Positions 1-8,963 of a stretch of DNA of 64,000 bases are shown here, in pieces. Source of the DNA: Streptomyces sp. NBC_00390 (GTDB lineage Bacteria > Actinomycetota > Actinomycetes > Streptomycetales > Streptomycetaceae); the NCBI RefSeq assembly GCF_036057275.1, contig NZ_CP107945.1, positions 1,302,001 through 1,366,000 on the forward strand. The letters run 5' to 3'. The notes beneath the pieces are model-generated. The model saw only the letters and a program-made list of their open reading frames with translations. It searched no databases and had not been told where the DNA came from. The translations under genes were made by a program, and so were the position numbers. Each line of letters starts with the position of its first letter. Within the stretch, counting starts at the first letter, position 1.

Positions 1-97
1 TCAGCTACATGTCCGGCAGATGTCCTGTCGAGGTGTACTCGTGGATGACACGTCCACGCTTCGAGGTGACGGCCACGGCCACCGTCGCGCAGCAAGG

Positions 98-150
98 TCA
101 GCAACTCACCGGCTGCATCAACAAGATCAGCAACTCACCGGCTGCATCAA
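98..150. repeat. 29-bp direct repeat, two copies
   Basis: A 24-base core beginning TCAGCAACTCACCGGCTGCA occurs at 98-121 and again at 127-150, giving a period of 29 bases with flanking similarity. The first 270 bases of the window hold nothing else recognisable: the overlapping short ORFs on both strands have no family resemblance and may be the edge of a gene outside the window or decayed sequence. Confidence 0.7.
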
Positions 151-269
151 GTCGGGGACGTGCGCCGGGTCGGAGGGTGCAGCTGTGCCGACAGGCCCCG
201 CCCGCCGCCGCACGGGGTCCGGCAGGCCAGTGCAGTTGCCTTGACGACCGCGCTGCTGAGCCCTGGGAG

Positions 270-740
270 CTAAGCCGTCTCTCCCTGGGCGGACTCCCGG
301 CTCCAGCGCAGTTCGTGCACTGCCTCCGCCGCCTCCCTGCGTACCTCGGGGTGGGGGTGCTGGAGGAACCGCTCAACGGTCGGTAGCGCCACCTGTTCGT
401 GAGTCGAACCGAGGATGGACAGGACGTATTCCAGGAGCAAGGGTTCGAAGCCATCCGCGCCGACAGCGAGCGGCTCCACCACCCGGTAGGGAAGCTCATA
501 GTGCGTGGAGGCCGTGCAGACTGCGTGCAGCGCGGACTCCCGCACTGTGTAGCCCCTACCGGAGAGCGCGGCCATGACGAGGCGCTCGACGGTCCGCTCG
601 GCGTCGCCTTGCGTCAGACGGCCCGTCTCCAGGACGTCGCTGACGACTTCGAGGCAGAGGTCCCGGCGGTCCGCGTCGGAGCCGTTCAGCTCCTTCCACG
701 CCGATTCGATCAATGCCGTCAGGCCCTGGTATCCGTCCAC
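270..740 (-). CDS. Small helical protein, HEAT-like, unknown function
   Basis: A 156-residue cytoplasmic-looking protein that I do not recognise. The sequence is almost wholly helical with alternating leucine and charged residues, and the C-terminal third (VALPTVERFLQHPHPEVRREA...) resembles HEAT-type repeats, so a protein-protein interaction role is possible but inferred only. There is no signal peptide or membrane segment. The GTG at 740 is chosen because sequence further upstream in frame turns into arginine/proline-rich shadow sequence; no good ribosome-binding site precedes it, so the start is uncertain. It lies just beyond the terminator-like hairpin that ends the ebo operon and is probably transcribed separately. 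Confidence 0.55.
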   Translation of the reverse strand: MDGYQGLTALIESAWKELNGSDADRRDLCLEVVSDVLETGRLTQGDAERTVERLVMAALSGRGYTVRESALHAVCTASTHYELPYRVVEPLAVGADGFEPLLLEYVLSILGSTHEQVALPTVERFLQHPHPEVRREAAEAVHELRWSRESAQGETA

Positions 741-1139
741 GGCCAGAGCATACGGAGACGGCTGCCGCCTGGTCGCAGGGATAAATGAGCGGTCAGGGCG
801 GCGACAGGGCTTGCGTTCCCTTGAGCACCGGCCGTCCGGCCCGGCGGGAGGTCTTCTGCTTCGCGGACGGGTTGTGGGCCCAGCGGCCGGGCTGCACGGT
901 GTTGCGTCCGGCGCGCGTCCTGAGCACGGGCCATCGGTGCTGGGCGCCGGCCGCACGGCGCCCTGTTCCGGCAGCGGCACTTCCCGCTGCGCGGGTCGCC
1001 CAATGTACGGCGGGTGCTGCCCCGCCGATGTCCGGGGCAGCACCGGCCCTTCGAAGTCCCGCTCGGCATCGGTCAGTTCATGGCGTCGTAGCGCACGACC
1101 ATGACCCGTCGGCCGGGATCACGTAATCGACGGACCTGT
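741..1139. other. Intergenic stretch, no gene seen
   Basis: About 400 bases between the last ebo-operon gene and the small helical protein. Open frames on both strands are proline/arginine-rich shadows without family resemblance. The only clear element is the strong inverted repeat at 1014-1043, described separately. Confidence 0.5.
1014..1043 (-). terminator. Probable terminator of the ebo operon
   Basis: A perfect 10-bp stem (GTGCTGCCCC / GGGGCAGCAC) with a 10-base loop, lying about 97 bases past the stop codon of the minus-strand TIM-barrel gene that ends the ebo operon. There is no T-run, which is usual for actinobacterial terminators. Confidence 0.6.
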
Positions 1140-2171
1140 CTAGCAGCCCTTCTCACGCAGCGAGTGGAGATGGGCGCTGGACTTGCGGGCGAAGGCGAAG
1201 GACTCGACGGGGTTGTCGTGCTCCGCCTGCCAGTGGTGGTCGAGGCGCCCGCCGCGGGTCCGGGTCACCGCGGAGATGAAGCGCTTGTAGTCGATGTCGC
1301 CGTCACCCACGTCCGTCATACGGTAGCCGTCGCGGGTGCTCGCGTCGTGCTCGCCGTCCTTGACGTGGAAGAGGGGGTAACGGTCGGGCTGGTCGAGGAC
1401 GTAGCGCAGCGGGTCGAAGGGAGCGGGTGTGCCGTCGGCGCGCTTGCCGAAGCGGAACTGGCCCGCGTACGCCCAGTAGATGTCCATCTCCAGGTAGACG
1501 AGATCCGGATCGGTCTCGGCGAGCAGCACGTCGTAGAGGCGGACGTCGGGCCGGTCGGTCGCGAAGGAGAACTCCTCGGCATGGTTGTGCTGGTAGAACT
1601 TCATGCCGCGCTCCTTCGCCTCGGCGCCGTAGTGGTTGAAGTCCTCGGCGCAGCGCTTCCAGCCGTCGACGGTGGCGCCGTGGCGCCAGGGGCCGGACGC
1701 GGTGCCGATGTGCTTGAGGCCGAGGGCCTGGGCGTCGTCGAGGACCTTGTCCAGGTTCTGGGCGAAGCTGTACGCGTTCGGGTCGTTGTCGTTGTAGTAG
1801 TTGACGTGGCTGCCGATGGGGTTCAGGCCGTGGTCGCGGGCGAGCCGCCTGAGCTGGGCGAGGGTGATGGGGCCGGCGGAGCCCTGGGTGTAGCCGGCGA
1901 ACTCGATCTCGTCGTAGCCGTACTTCTCGAGCTCCGCGAAGACGGGTGCGAAGCCAAGGGTGGAGACCTTGTCGCGCAGCGAGTAGAGCTGGATGCCGAG
2001 ACGGCCGGGCGGCAGGACGGGACGGCCGCGTCCGTGGCCGTCAGCGGTGGCCGGAGTAGCGGCGGCGCCGAGGAGGGCTGCGACGCCGGCTCCCGCGGCC
2101 ACGCCGAGCATGCCTCGTCTGGTGAGCTTGTGGGCGAGCTCGGGATCGTCGTGCTTGCTCGTGCGGCTCAT
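1140..2171 (-). CDS. Tat-exported sugar phosphate isomerase/epimerase-like TIM barrel
   Basis: A 343-residue protein of the AP-endonuclease-2/xylose-isomerase TIM-barrel family. The N-terminus has a twin-arginine signal (LTRRGMLGV followed by an alanine-rich hydrophobic stretch and ATPATA), so it should be folded before export. Expected metal-ligand motifs are visible: HNHAEEF, a glutamate/aspartate-rich YLEMDIYW segment and FHVKDGE. Related proteins isomerise or epimerise sugars and inosose-type compounds; the substrate here is unknown. It starts 34 bases after the preceding phosphatase stop codon and is the last gene before a strong hairpin, so it is probably the terminal gene of the ebo operon. 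An exported TIM barrel beside ebo genes fits extracytoplasmic handling of a small metabolite, which is inference. Confidence 0.85.
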   Translation of the reverse strand: MSRTSKHDDPELAHKLTRRGMLGVAAGAGVAALLGAAATPATADGHGRGRPVLPPGRLGIQLYSLRDKVSTLGFAPVFAELEKYGYDEIEFAGYTQGSAGPITLAQLRRLARDHGLNPIGSHVNYYNDNDPNAYSFAQNLDKVLDDAQALGLKHIGTASGPWRHGATVDGWKRCAEDFNHYGAEAKERGMKFYQHNHAEEFSFATDRPDVRLYDVLLAETDPDLVYLEMDIYWAYAGQFRFGKRADGTPAPFDPLRYVLDQPDRYPLFHVKDGEHDASTRDGYRMTDVGDGDIDYKRFISAVTRTRGGRLDHHWQAEHDNPVESFAFARKSSAHLHSLREKGC

Positions 2172-2205
2172 TGTGGATAACTCCTCGTTGTCAGTGGGCT
2201 GTGAT

Positions 2206-3594
2206 TCAGTGGAGACCAGCGAGTTGAAGCAGCAGGGACTTCACTTCGATGGCCGCGACGCGGCCGCTTACAGCGCGGGGGGTGGAGCACAGAATGAGCG
2301 GACCTTCGTCATCGCTCGTGGGGATGCGGCCATGGCTGCCGCGAATAGGTGAGGGGTCGAGGGGCACGACCGCGAGGCGGTAGCGCATGCCGAGTTTTTT
2401 GCGGGCGATCGCCTTGGCCGCCTTGACCCGTACGTAGGGGTCGAGCGGATCCATGAACAGCTCGGCGGGGTCATAGCCGGGTTTGCGGTGGATCTCGACG
2501 AGCTGCGCGAAGTCGGGGGCGCGGTCGTCGTCGAGCCAGTAGTAGTACGTGAACCAGGCGTCGGGGTCGGCGATGGCGACGAGCTCGCCGGAACGCGGGT
2601 GGTCGAGGCCGTTGGCCTTCTTGCCCTCGTCGTCGAGGAGGCGGTCGATGCCGGGCAGGTCCGCGAGGGCGTCGCGGGTGGCGTCGAGGTCCTCGGGGCG
2701 GTGGACGTAGACATGCGCGAGCTGGTGGTCCGCGACGGCGAACGCGCGGGAGGCCATGGGGTCGAGGTACTCCATGCCGTCCTGGGTGTGGACCTCGAGG
2801 AGGCCTGCGCGGCGCAAGGCGCGGTTGATGTCGACGGGGCGGCTGACACGGGTGATGCCGTATTCGGACAGGGCGACGACGGTCCGGCCCTCCTGCTCGG
2901 CGTCTTTCAGCAGGGGGGCGATGACGGTGTCGAGGTCGGCGGCGGCCCGGTGGGAGCGGGGGTCGTCGGGGCCGTAGCGCTGCAGGTCGTAGTCGAGGTG
3001 CGGCAGGTAGCACAGGGTCAGGTCGGGGTGGCGGGTGCGCATGATGTGACGGGTGACGTCCGCGATCCACCGGCTGGAGACGAGGTCGGCGCCCGGGCCC
3101 CAGAAGTGGAAGAGGGGGAAGGTGCCGAAGGTCTCGGTGAGTTCGTCGTGGAGTGCCGGGGGCCGGGTGTAGCAGTCGGGTTCCTTGCAGCCGTCGGCGT
3201 AATAGACGGGGCGGGGAGTGACGGTGATGTCGGTGTCGGCGCCCATCGCGTACCACCAGCAGATGTTGGCGACCGTATAGCCGGGGTGGGCCCGGCGGGC
3301 GGCGTCCCAGACCTTGTCGCCGGAGACCAGGCCGTTGTGCTGGCGCCACAGCAGGACGTCGCCGAGTTCGCGGAAGTACCAGCCGTTGGCGACGATGCCG
3401 TGCTCGGCGGGCAGCGCGCCGGTGAGGAAGGTGGACTGGGCGGCGCAGGTGACGGCAGGCAGGACGGTCGACAGTGCGGCCTGCGAGCCGGAGCCGGCAA
3501 GTGCCTTGAGGTGGGGCATGTGCTCCAGCAGCCGGGGGGTGAGACCGACGACGTCCAGCACGAGGAGGGGGGTGGGCTGCGCGGTGTCCGTCAT
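2206..3594 (-). CDS. eboF: EboF-type phosphatase/nucleotide pyrophosphatase family protein
   Basis: A 462-residue alkaline-phosphatase-superfamily protein of the type I phosphodiesterase/nucleotide pyrophosphatase group. Visible signatures are the N-terminal metal aspartate (LVLDVVGLTP), the nucleophile region STFLTGALPAEHG, a YLPHLDYDLQ segment, and a late DHQLAHVYV motif. The usual SDHG metal motif reads SEYG here, a variant seen in ebo-cluster members as far as I recall. No signal peptide is present. The ATG overlaps the stop of the upstream eboE gene by 4 bases, indicating translational coupling. The ebo cluster in cyanobacteria is implicated in moving the scytonemin precursor to the periplasm; a similar transport-linked job here is inference. 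Symbol assigned from cluster order and family. Confidence 0.82.
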   Translation of the reverse strand: MTDTAQPTPLLVLDVVGLTPRLLEHMPHLKALAGSGSQAALSTVLPAVTCAAQSTFLTGALPAEHGIVANGWYFRELGDVLLWRQHNGLVSGDKVWDAARRAHPGYTVANICWWYAMGADTDITVTPRPVYYADGCKEPDCYTRPPALHDELTETFGTFPLFHFWGPGADLVSSRWIADVTRHIMRTRHPDLTLCYLPHLDYDLQRYGPDDPRSHRAAADLDTVIAPLLKDAEQEGRTVVALSEYGITRVSRPVDINRALRRAGLLEVHTQDGMEYLDPMASRAFAVADHQLAHVYVHRPEDLDATRDALADLPGIDRLLDDEGKKANGLDHPRSGELVAIADPDAWFTYYYWLDDDRAPDFAQLVEIHRKPGYDPAELFMDPLDPYVRVKAAKAIARKKLGMRYRLAVVPLDPSPIRGSHGRIPTSDDEGPLILCSTPRAVSGRVAAIEVKSLLLQLAGLH

Positions 3595-4769
3595 GGCAGT
3601 TCCTTGAGGCCGAGATCGGTCAGCAGGTCCCGGGCCAGGGTGAGTTCGGCGGCGATCCCGTCGGCGAGCTGGGTGCGGTTGCGGGGGCGCAGCGCGGTCG
3701 GGAGCGCCTGCCAGGTGTAGGTCTCGACCTCGAGGTGGCGGGTGCGGGGGGCCGGACCGCCTACGAGCCGGGTCAGGGTGTCCTGCAGCACGGGCAGCGT
3801 GGAGGTGAGCGGCGGGGCGGGTGGCGAGTGCAGAGGGATGTGGAAATGGGCACGCCAGGGGGCTCCCTCGGGCAGCGCCCGGCCGGTCAGGGCTTCGTCG
3901 AGGTCGTCGGTGCCGCGCAGGCCGGCGGCGGTTCGGGTGCGGGTCTGGTGCAGGAAGCGAGGCTCGGCAAAAGCCGCAAGAGCCTTGCGTACCTCGGGCA
4001 GATGGGGGTTTTCGGCGTGGAGCGCGGCGGACAGCTGCGCTTTGGGGACGGCGATGCCGGCCGCCACGAGAGCGGTGACGGCGATTTCCGGGTCTTCGAA
4101 GGAGGTGGCGAGATGGCAGGTGTCGATGCAGATGCCGATACGGCTGCCGGCGACGGCCGCGACGGCGGTGAGGGGGCCGATCGCGTCGGAGGTGGTCTCG
4201 ATCGTGCAGCCGGGCTCGGGTTCGAGAGCGATCCGGATGGACTTGCCGGTGAGTTCCTCGAGCGCGTCCAGGCGTTCGGCGAGGGTGATCAGGGCGGTGC
4301 GGGCGGCGGCAGCAGCGGATTCGTCGAAGGGCGTGCGCCAGGCGATGGGCAGAGTGGAGATGGTGCCCTCGGTGACGTCGTCGGGGAGGAGGGTGGCAAG
4401 GAGGCGGGCGAGATCGGTGGTGTGGGTGAGGCGTACCGGGTCGGTCCAGTCCGGCTTGTAGACGCGGTACTTGACCTCCTCGGCCCCGAATCCCTCGTAC
4501 GGGAATCCGTTGAGGGTGACGACCTCCAGGCCTCGGCGTTCCAGCTCGCCGCGCAGGCCGCGCAGGGCTGCCGGGTCGGTGATCAGGGAGTGGGCGGCGT
4601 CCTTGGCGAGCCACAGGCCGATGCCGAGGCGGTCACGGCCGAGCCGTCTGCGCACGGGCTCGCAGTGGTCGCGCAGCTGCGCGAGGACACCGTCGAGGGT
4701 CTCGGCGGGGTGGACGTTGGTGCAGTAGGAGAGGTGGACGGTGGAGCCGTCGGGGTGGCGGAAGCGCAT
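3591..4769 (-). CDS. eboE: Metabolite traffic protein EboE
   Basis: A 392-residue TIM-barrel protein matching the EboE family: an N-terminal SYCTNVHPAET motif, a metal-site-like ALEPEPGC strand and IGICIDTCHLA, then a VETYTWQALP motif near the C-terminus. EboE is related to xylose-isomerase-like barrels but its reaction is unknown. Start ATG at 4769 lies 12 bases after the TatD-type gene, and the stop overlaps the following phosphatase start by 4 bases, placing it in the middle of the operon. Confidence 0.88.
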   Translation of the reverse strand: MRFRHPDGSTVHLSYCTNVHPAETLDGVLAQLRDHCEPVRRRLGRDRLGIGLWLAKDAAHSLITDPAALRGLRGELERRGLEVVTLNGFPYEGFGAEEVKYRVYKPDWTDPVRLTHTTDLARLLATLLPDDVTEGTISTLPIAWRTPFDESAAAAARTALITLAERLDALEELTGKSIRIALEPEPGCTIETTSDAIGPLTAVAAVAGSRIGICIDTCHLATSFEDPEIAVTALVAAGIAVPKAQLSAALHAENPHLPEVRKALAAFAEPRFLHQTRTRTAAGLRGTDDLDEALTGRALPEGAPWRAHFHIPLHSPPAPPLTSTLPVLQDTLTRLVGGPAPRTRHLEVETYTWQALPTALRPRNRTQLADGIAAELTLARDLLTDLGLKELP

Positions 4770-4781
4770 CCTGTGGCCTCC

Positions 4782-5630
4782 TCATTCCCCGCCGCGGAGG
4801 ATCGAGTTGCCTTCGTGCAGGCCTTCCGGTTCGGGCAGGTCGAGCTGGAGGCGGCCGCTGAGGCCGTAGAAGGCGACGGGGTTGCGCCACAGGACCTGGT
4901 CGACGTCGTCCTCGGTGAAGCCGGACGCGAGCATCGTGTCGCCGACCTTGCGGGTCTTGAGCGGGTCACTCCTGCCCCAGTCGGCGGCCGAGTTGACCAG
5001 GACCTTCTCGGTTCCGTAGGTCTTCAGGATCGAGACCATGCGGTCCTCGTCCATCTTGGTGTCGGGATAGATGGAGAAGCCGAGCCAGCAGCCGCTGTCG
5101 GTGGCGTGCTCTACGGTCGTCTCGTTGAGGTGGTCGAGCAGGACGCGGTCGGCCGGCAGGTCCGACTCGCGGATGACGTCGACGGTGCGGTGCAGACCGG
5201 CGAGCTTGTCACGGTGCGGGGTGTGGACGAGGGCGGGCAGGCCGTGGTCGGCGGCCAGTTGGAGCTGGGCGGCAAGTGCAAAGTCCTCCGCGGGGGTCAT
5301 GGAGTCGTAGCCGATCTCGCCGACGGCCACGACGGAGTCCTTGACGAGATAGCGGGGCAGGGCGTCCAGGACCGGGGTGCAGCGGGGGTCGTTGGCCTCT
5401 TTGGGATTGAGGGCGATCGTGCAGTGGTGGGCTATGCCGTACTGGGCGGCGCGGAAGGGTTCCCAGCCGAGGAGTGCGTCGAAGTAGTCGAAGAAGCTCG
5501 CGGGCGAGGTACGGGGCTGGCCGAGCCAGAAGGACGGCTCGACGAGCGCGCGTACGCCCGCGGCATACATGGCCTCGTAGTCGTCGGTGGTGCGGGAGGT
5601 CATGTGGATGTGGGGGTCGAAGATACGCAT
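4782..5630 (-). CDS. eboB: TatD-type metal-dependent hydrolase (EboB)
   Basis: A 282-residue amidohydrolase-fold protein. The HxH metal motif is at the very N-terminus (FDPHIH), followed by GEIGYDS, LVHTPHRDK and LVNSAADWG, which supply the remaining metal and catalytic positions of TatD-like hydrolases. The ATG at 5630 shares one base with the eboA stop codon (TGATG), a typical coupling junction. Its partners (EboA upstream, EboE downstream) identify it as the ebo-cluster TatD member; its substrate is not known. Confidence 0.87.
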   Translation of the reverse strand: MRIFDPHIHMTSRTTDDYEAMYAAGVRALVEPSFWLGQPRTSPASFFDYFDALLGWEPFRAAQYGIAHHCTIALNPKEANDPRCTPVLDALPRYLVKDSVVAVGEIGYDSMTPAEDFALAAQLQLAADHGLPALVHTPHRDKLAGLHRTVDVIRESDLPADRVLLDHLNETTVEHATDSGCWLGFSIYPDTKMDEDRMVSILKTYGTEKVLVNSAADWGRSDPLKTRKVGDTMLASGFTEDDVDQVLWRNPVAFYGLSGRLQLDLPEPEGLHEGNSILRGGE

Positions 5631-6280
5631 CAGGACTCCTCGGACTGCTCGGAGCGCTCGGATTGCTCGGACTTGTCGCCGGTCAGGGCCAGCACGCGCG
5701 TCAGATCGTGGGGGATGTCGCGGCCGGCGGCGGTGCGCTCGGCGGCGTAGTCGGTCAGCATCCGGGAGAGTTCGCCATCGCCCTGGGCGCGGCGCTCGAG
5801 TCCGGCGACGGCGTCGAGGGGCACACCGGTGAACAGGCACTTGAGGACGGCGTGCCGCCAGGCGTGGGCGTCGAGGTGGGTGGCGGCATAGGGGCCGACG
5901 GCCGCGTCCACGAGGCGGGTGTCGTTGGTGCGCAAAGCGTCCTCGACCAGGGGCAGGGCGACGGGGCCGTCGATCAGGGCGGGCAGCGCGAGGAGCACGG
6001 CGCGGCGTTCGGCGGCGGTGCCCTGCTGGTAGAGGCGGGTGAGGGTCTCCACGCCCGCGTGCGCTGCGACGAGGAGGAGGGTGCGTACGGAGTCGGCGTT
6101 GGCCGGGCCGCAGTGCCGTCCGGCGGCGGCGAAGCGGAGTTCCCAGGTGTGGGTGGCGTACGGGGAGGGCGACGGGGCCGCCTCGGCGGCGGCGCGGGTG
6201 GCTTCGGCGAGGGCGTCGCCGAGCCATGCGCGAGCCGGTTCGTCGAGGCGGGCGTCGACGTCCCTGCGGGAGAGGGTCAT
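5630..6280 (-). CDS. eboA: EboA domain-containing protein
   Basis: A 216-residue, mostly helical protein of the EboA family, which has no known enzymatic activity. The ebo-typical centre is present (LLALPALIDGPVALPLVEDALRTNDTRLV and a nearby HLDAHAWRHAVLKCLF), written here as separate recognisable segments. The C-terminus is odd: it ends in a short Ser-Glu repeat (SEQSERSEQSEES) encoded by near-repeats of 9 bases, right at the junction with the TatD gene. It overlaps the preceding isomerase stop by 4 bases and the next start by 1 base. Confidence 0.87.
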   Translation of the reverse strand: MTLSRRDVDARLDEPARAWLGDALAEATRAAAEAAPSPSPYATHTWELRFAAAGRHCGPANADSVRTLLLVAAHAGVETLTRLYQQGTAAERRAVLLALPALIDGPVALPLVEDALRTNDTRLVDAAVGPYAATHLDAHAWRHAVLKCLFTGVPLDAVAGLERRAQGDGELSRMLTDYAAERTAAGRDIPHDLTRVLALTGDKSEQSERSEQSEES

Positions 6281-7149
6281 GATGCCGGTGCTCCCTTCGG
6301 GCGGAGGTACTCGATCGAGGCACGGGCGAGTTCGGGGCCCGCGTGGGAGTGACGGGGCAGCTCGACGACGGTCAGGCCCTGGTAGCCGGTGGCTGCGAGG
6401 GCGTCGAGCACGGGCGGGAAGTCGATCTCACCGTCGCCGAAGGGCAGGTGTTCGTGGACACCCCGGCGCATGTCCTCGATCTGGACGTGTCGCAGCCAGG
6501 GCGCGGCCTCGCGGATGCAGTCGGCAGGGGGTGCGGGTTCCAGGCACTGGCAGTGGCCTATGTCGAGCGTGAGGCCGAGGGGTGCGGGGTTGCCCAGGCA
6601 GGTGCGCAGGTGGTGGAAGTCGGCGAGGACTTCGACCAGGTGGCCGGGTTCGGGCTCGATCGCGACCGGCACGCCCGCGGCCGCGGCGGCGTCGAGGACC
6701 TGCAGGAGCGCCTCCTCCAGGCGCTTGAAGGCGGTGTCGGGGTCGGTGCCGGGCGGGGTGATGCCGCTGAAGCAGTGCACGGCATGGGCACCGAGGTCGG
6801 CGGCGACGCGCACGGCGGTGATCAGCAGCCGGGTGCGTGCGGCGCGGGCGTCCGGGTCGGGGTCGAGGAGGGACGGGCCGTGCTTGCGGCGGGGGTCGAG
6901 GACATAGCGGGCGCCGGTCTCGACGGTCGCGGTGAGACCGAGTTCGCCGAGCCGCATGGCCACGCGGCCGGTGCGGGCGGCGAGGTCGGGGGCGAGGGGG
7001 TCGAGGTGCATGTGGTCGAGGGTCAGCCCGACGCCGTCGTACCCGAGGTCGGCGAGGAGGGCGAGGGCGTCGTCGAGCCGGAGGTCGGTGAGCCCGTTGG
7101 TGCCGTATCCGAGGCGGAGGTGGGGCGCGGGGGCCGGCGCGGGACTCAT
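6277..7149 (-). CDS. Sugar phosphate isomerase/epimerase-like TIM barrel of the ebo operon
   Basis: A 290-residue xylose-isomerase-like TIM barrel without a signal peptide. Motifs at barrel strand ends include HCFSGITPPG, VAIEPEPGH, LTLDIGHCQC and HVQIEDM, giving the expected Glu/Asp/His metal set. It differs from the exported barrel at the end of the operon and from EboE, so the operon encodes three separate barrels of this superfamily. It overlaps the UbiA gene stop and the EboA start by 4 bases each. Substrate unknown. Confidence 0.84.
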   Translation of the reverse strand: MSPAPAPAPHLRLGYGTNGLTDLRLDDALALLADLGYDGVGLTLDHMHLDPLAPDLAARTGRVAMRLGELGLTATVETGARYVLDPRRKHGPSLLDPDPDARAARTRLLITAVRVAADLGAHAVHCFSGITPPGTDPDTAFKRLEEALLQVLDAAAAAGVPVAIEPEPGHLVEVLADFHHLRTCLGNPAPLGLTLDIGHCQCLEPAPPADCIREAAPWLRHVQIEDMRRGVHEHLPFGDGEIDFPPVLDALAATGYQGLTVVELPRHSHAGPELARASIEYLRPKGAPAS

Positions 7150-8963
7150 GTCAGGCTCACTTTCCGGGCGAGTGTTCGGGCGAGTGGTACGAGTCCCATG
7201 ACGGCGAGGCCGGTGACGTTGGCGCCGACGCGGGCGGCGAGGGCGGACTGGAGGGGGATCATGGCCCGGATTCCGCCACCGACGGCCCGTTGGGTGAGGG
7301 GCGGGGAGGGGTTGAGTACGGCGTGGAGGAGAGGCGGGGCGGTGGTGCGGAGGAAGGCGGCGGTGAGGAGGGAGGTGACCAGTCGCGAGGCGTTCTCCCC
7401 TGCTCGGCCCGTGTCGGCGCTCGGGGGCAGGCTCCGTCGTGCGCGGCCCCGGGCGGGGCCGGGCCCGCGGCGCGGCGCACAGTCGTTCGACGTAAGGGCG
7501 TCGGCCGGGAGGGCCTGCCGGGTGCCGGGCCGTGACACCGCGGCAGCGATGCCGGCCGTGGTGGCGAGGGCCGCCAGAGGTACGAGGGTCGATCCGCCCT
7601 GCGCCTCATGACGGGAGACGGAGGTGACGGCGTAGGTGTGTGCGGCGAGCAGCGCGGCAGCGGGCAGCGCCCGGAGTGCGGCGGCTGCATCGTCCGCGCC
7701 CGGCGTACGCAACAGACCGGGCGTGGCCGCATCCATCGGCGGGACGCTGTGCTGCGCTCCGCCGGCCGGACCGCGACCGGCACCGCAGGACGCGGCGGCC
7801 GTGACAAGCGGCGTCGGCCAGGTCATGCGGCCTGCACGGGCGGGTCGTGCGAGCACGGTGCCGGGTGCAGTCGCGGCACCGGGCGAGGCGCCGAGGGCAC
7901 GCGTGAGCGGCCAGGTGACGCCGCGGACCGCCCGGGTGGCAGCGATGGTGCCCACAGCATCGGATGGGGACGCCGGACGGGAGGTGTGCGGTGTCCTGGG
8001 TGGTGTGTCCGGGTGTGCGGCCCACGTGCGTCGGACGCCGGCCGCCGCCGGCGCGGCCGGCCCCCGACGGCCCGAACCGCGTGGCGTGCCAGGACCGTTG
8101 TGGACCGCGTTGGCGGACCCTCCGGACAACGTTGCCGTCGCACCCAGCAGCAGGTCCAGGCCGCGGGCCGCTGCCATCGCGGCCGGGCCCGCCTTGGTGT
8201 GCTTCAGGTGGAGGTCGTAGGCCCAGACCGTCGCCGACAGGGCCGCTGCCACCGCCAGGGCCGGGCGGCCGGCCCTGGCGGCCAGGGCCAGGCCTGCTGC
8301 CGTCAGGGCCGCCGAGGCGGTGAGCGCCGCGGCCGGGGTGATGCGGCCGGAGGGGATCGGGCGGTGGGGGCGGTCGATGGCGTCCTCGGCGCGGTCCGAC
8401 CAGTCGTTGAGTGCCATGCCCGCCTCGTACAGGCACAGGGACGCGCCCACGGCGAAGGCCGTGCCCCTGTTCGGGCGCGCGCCTGCGGCTGCGGCGCCTG
8501 CGAAGGCATCGCCCGGGACCGTGAACAGGGCGGAGATGCGCAGCAGTTCGGCCCAGGCGCGCAGTCGTGCCCCGGCGGTGCGGGGCTCGGGGATCGGGCT
8601 CGCCGGACCAGCATGGCCGGCGGGACCAGAGGTGCGGGCCGGGCCCGCCGGACCGGTGGCTCCCTCGGCACCGGTGGGACCGCCGATTCCGTCGGGACCA
8701 GCAGGACCCGTCTGGCTCACGGGACCGGAGGTGCGGGCCGGACTCACCTGGCCTGCGGCACCCTCGGGGCCAGCCGGACCGGCAAGCTTCGCCGGACCGG
8801 CGGCGCCCCCCGAACCCGCCGGACCGGCGAGCTTCGCCGGACCGGCGGCGCCCCCCGGACCCGCCGGACCCGCCGGGCGGGCGGGGGCCTCGGATCCTGC
8901 GGATCTTTCGGCGCGAGGCCGCGGCCGGGCGGGCGCGAGGCGCGCCAGCAGGGACCGGATCAC
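7146..8963 (-). CDS. eboC: UbiA-like prenyltransferase with collagen-like insert (EboC)
   Basis: A 605-residue membrane protein, roughly twice the usual UbiA length of about 300. The first aspartate motif is clear (NDWSDRAEDAIDRPHRPIP, residues about 186-204), with a second conserved segment YDLHLKHTKAGP near 249-260 and a late AHTYAVTSVSRHE motif. The extra length comes from three parts: residues 31-122 are a collagen-like Gly-X-Y tract rich in GPAGPA and GPAKLA; about 120 residues after position 281 are low-complexity Pro/Ala/Arg; and a further short insert follows the AHTYAV motif. The membrane core is otherwise intact. It overlaps both neighbours by 4 bases. UbiA proteins transfer or handle isoprenoid-linked substrates in the membrane; the substrate is unknown. 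Confidence 0.82.
   Translation of the reverse strand: MIRSLLARLAPARPRPRAERSAGSEAPARPAGPAGPGGAAGPAKLAGPAGSGGAAGPAKLAGPAGPEGAAGQVSPARTSGPVSQTGPAGPDGIGGPTGAEGATGPAGPARTSGPAGHAGPASPIPEPRTAGARLRAWAELLRISALFTVPGDAFAGAAAAGARPNRGTAFAVGASLCLYEAGMALNDWSDRAEDAIDRPHRPIPSGRITPAAALTASAALTAAGLALAARAGRPALAVAAALSATVWAYDLHLKHTKAGPAAMAAARGLDLLLGATATLSGGSANAVHNGPGTPRGSGRRGPAAPAAAGVRRTWAAHPDTPPRTPHTSRPASPSDAVGTIAATRAVRGVTWPLTRALGASPGAATAPGTVLARPARAGRMTWPTPLVTAAASCGAGRGPAGGAQHSVPPMDAATPGLLRTPGADDAAAALRALPAAALLAAHTYAVTSVSRHEAQGGSTLVPLAALATTAGIAAAVSRPGTRQALPADALTSNDCAPRRGPGPARGRARRSLPPSADTGRAGENASRLVTSLLTAAFLRTTAPPLLHAVLNPSPPLTQRAVGGGIRAMIPLQSALAARVGANVTGLAVMGLVPLARTLARKVSLT
8773..8862. repeat. 45-bp in-frame tandem repeat inside the collagen-like tract
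   Basis: Two near-identical 45-bp units, beginning GCCGGACCGGCAAGCTTCG at about 8773 and repeating at about 8818. Each encodes 15 residues of Gly-X-Y type (GPAKLAGPAG...). The unit is a multiple of three, so copy-number change would alter protein length without a frameshift. Confidence 0.75.
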
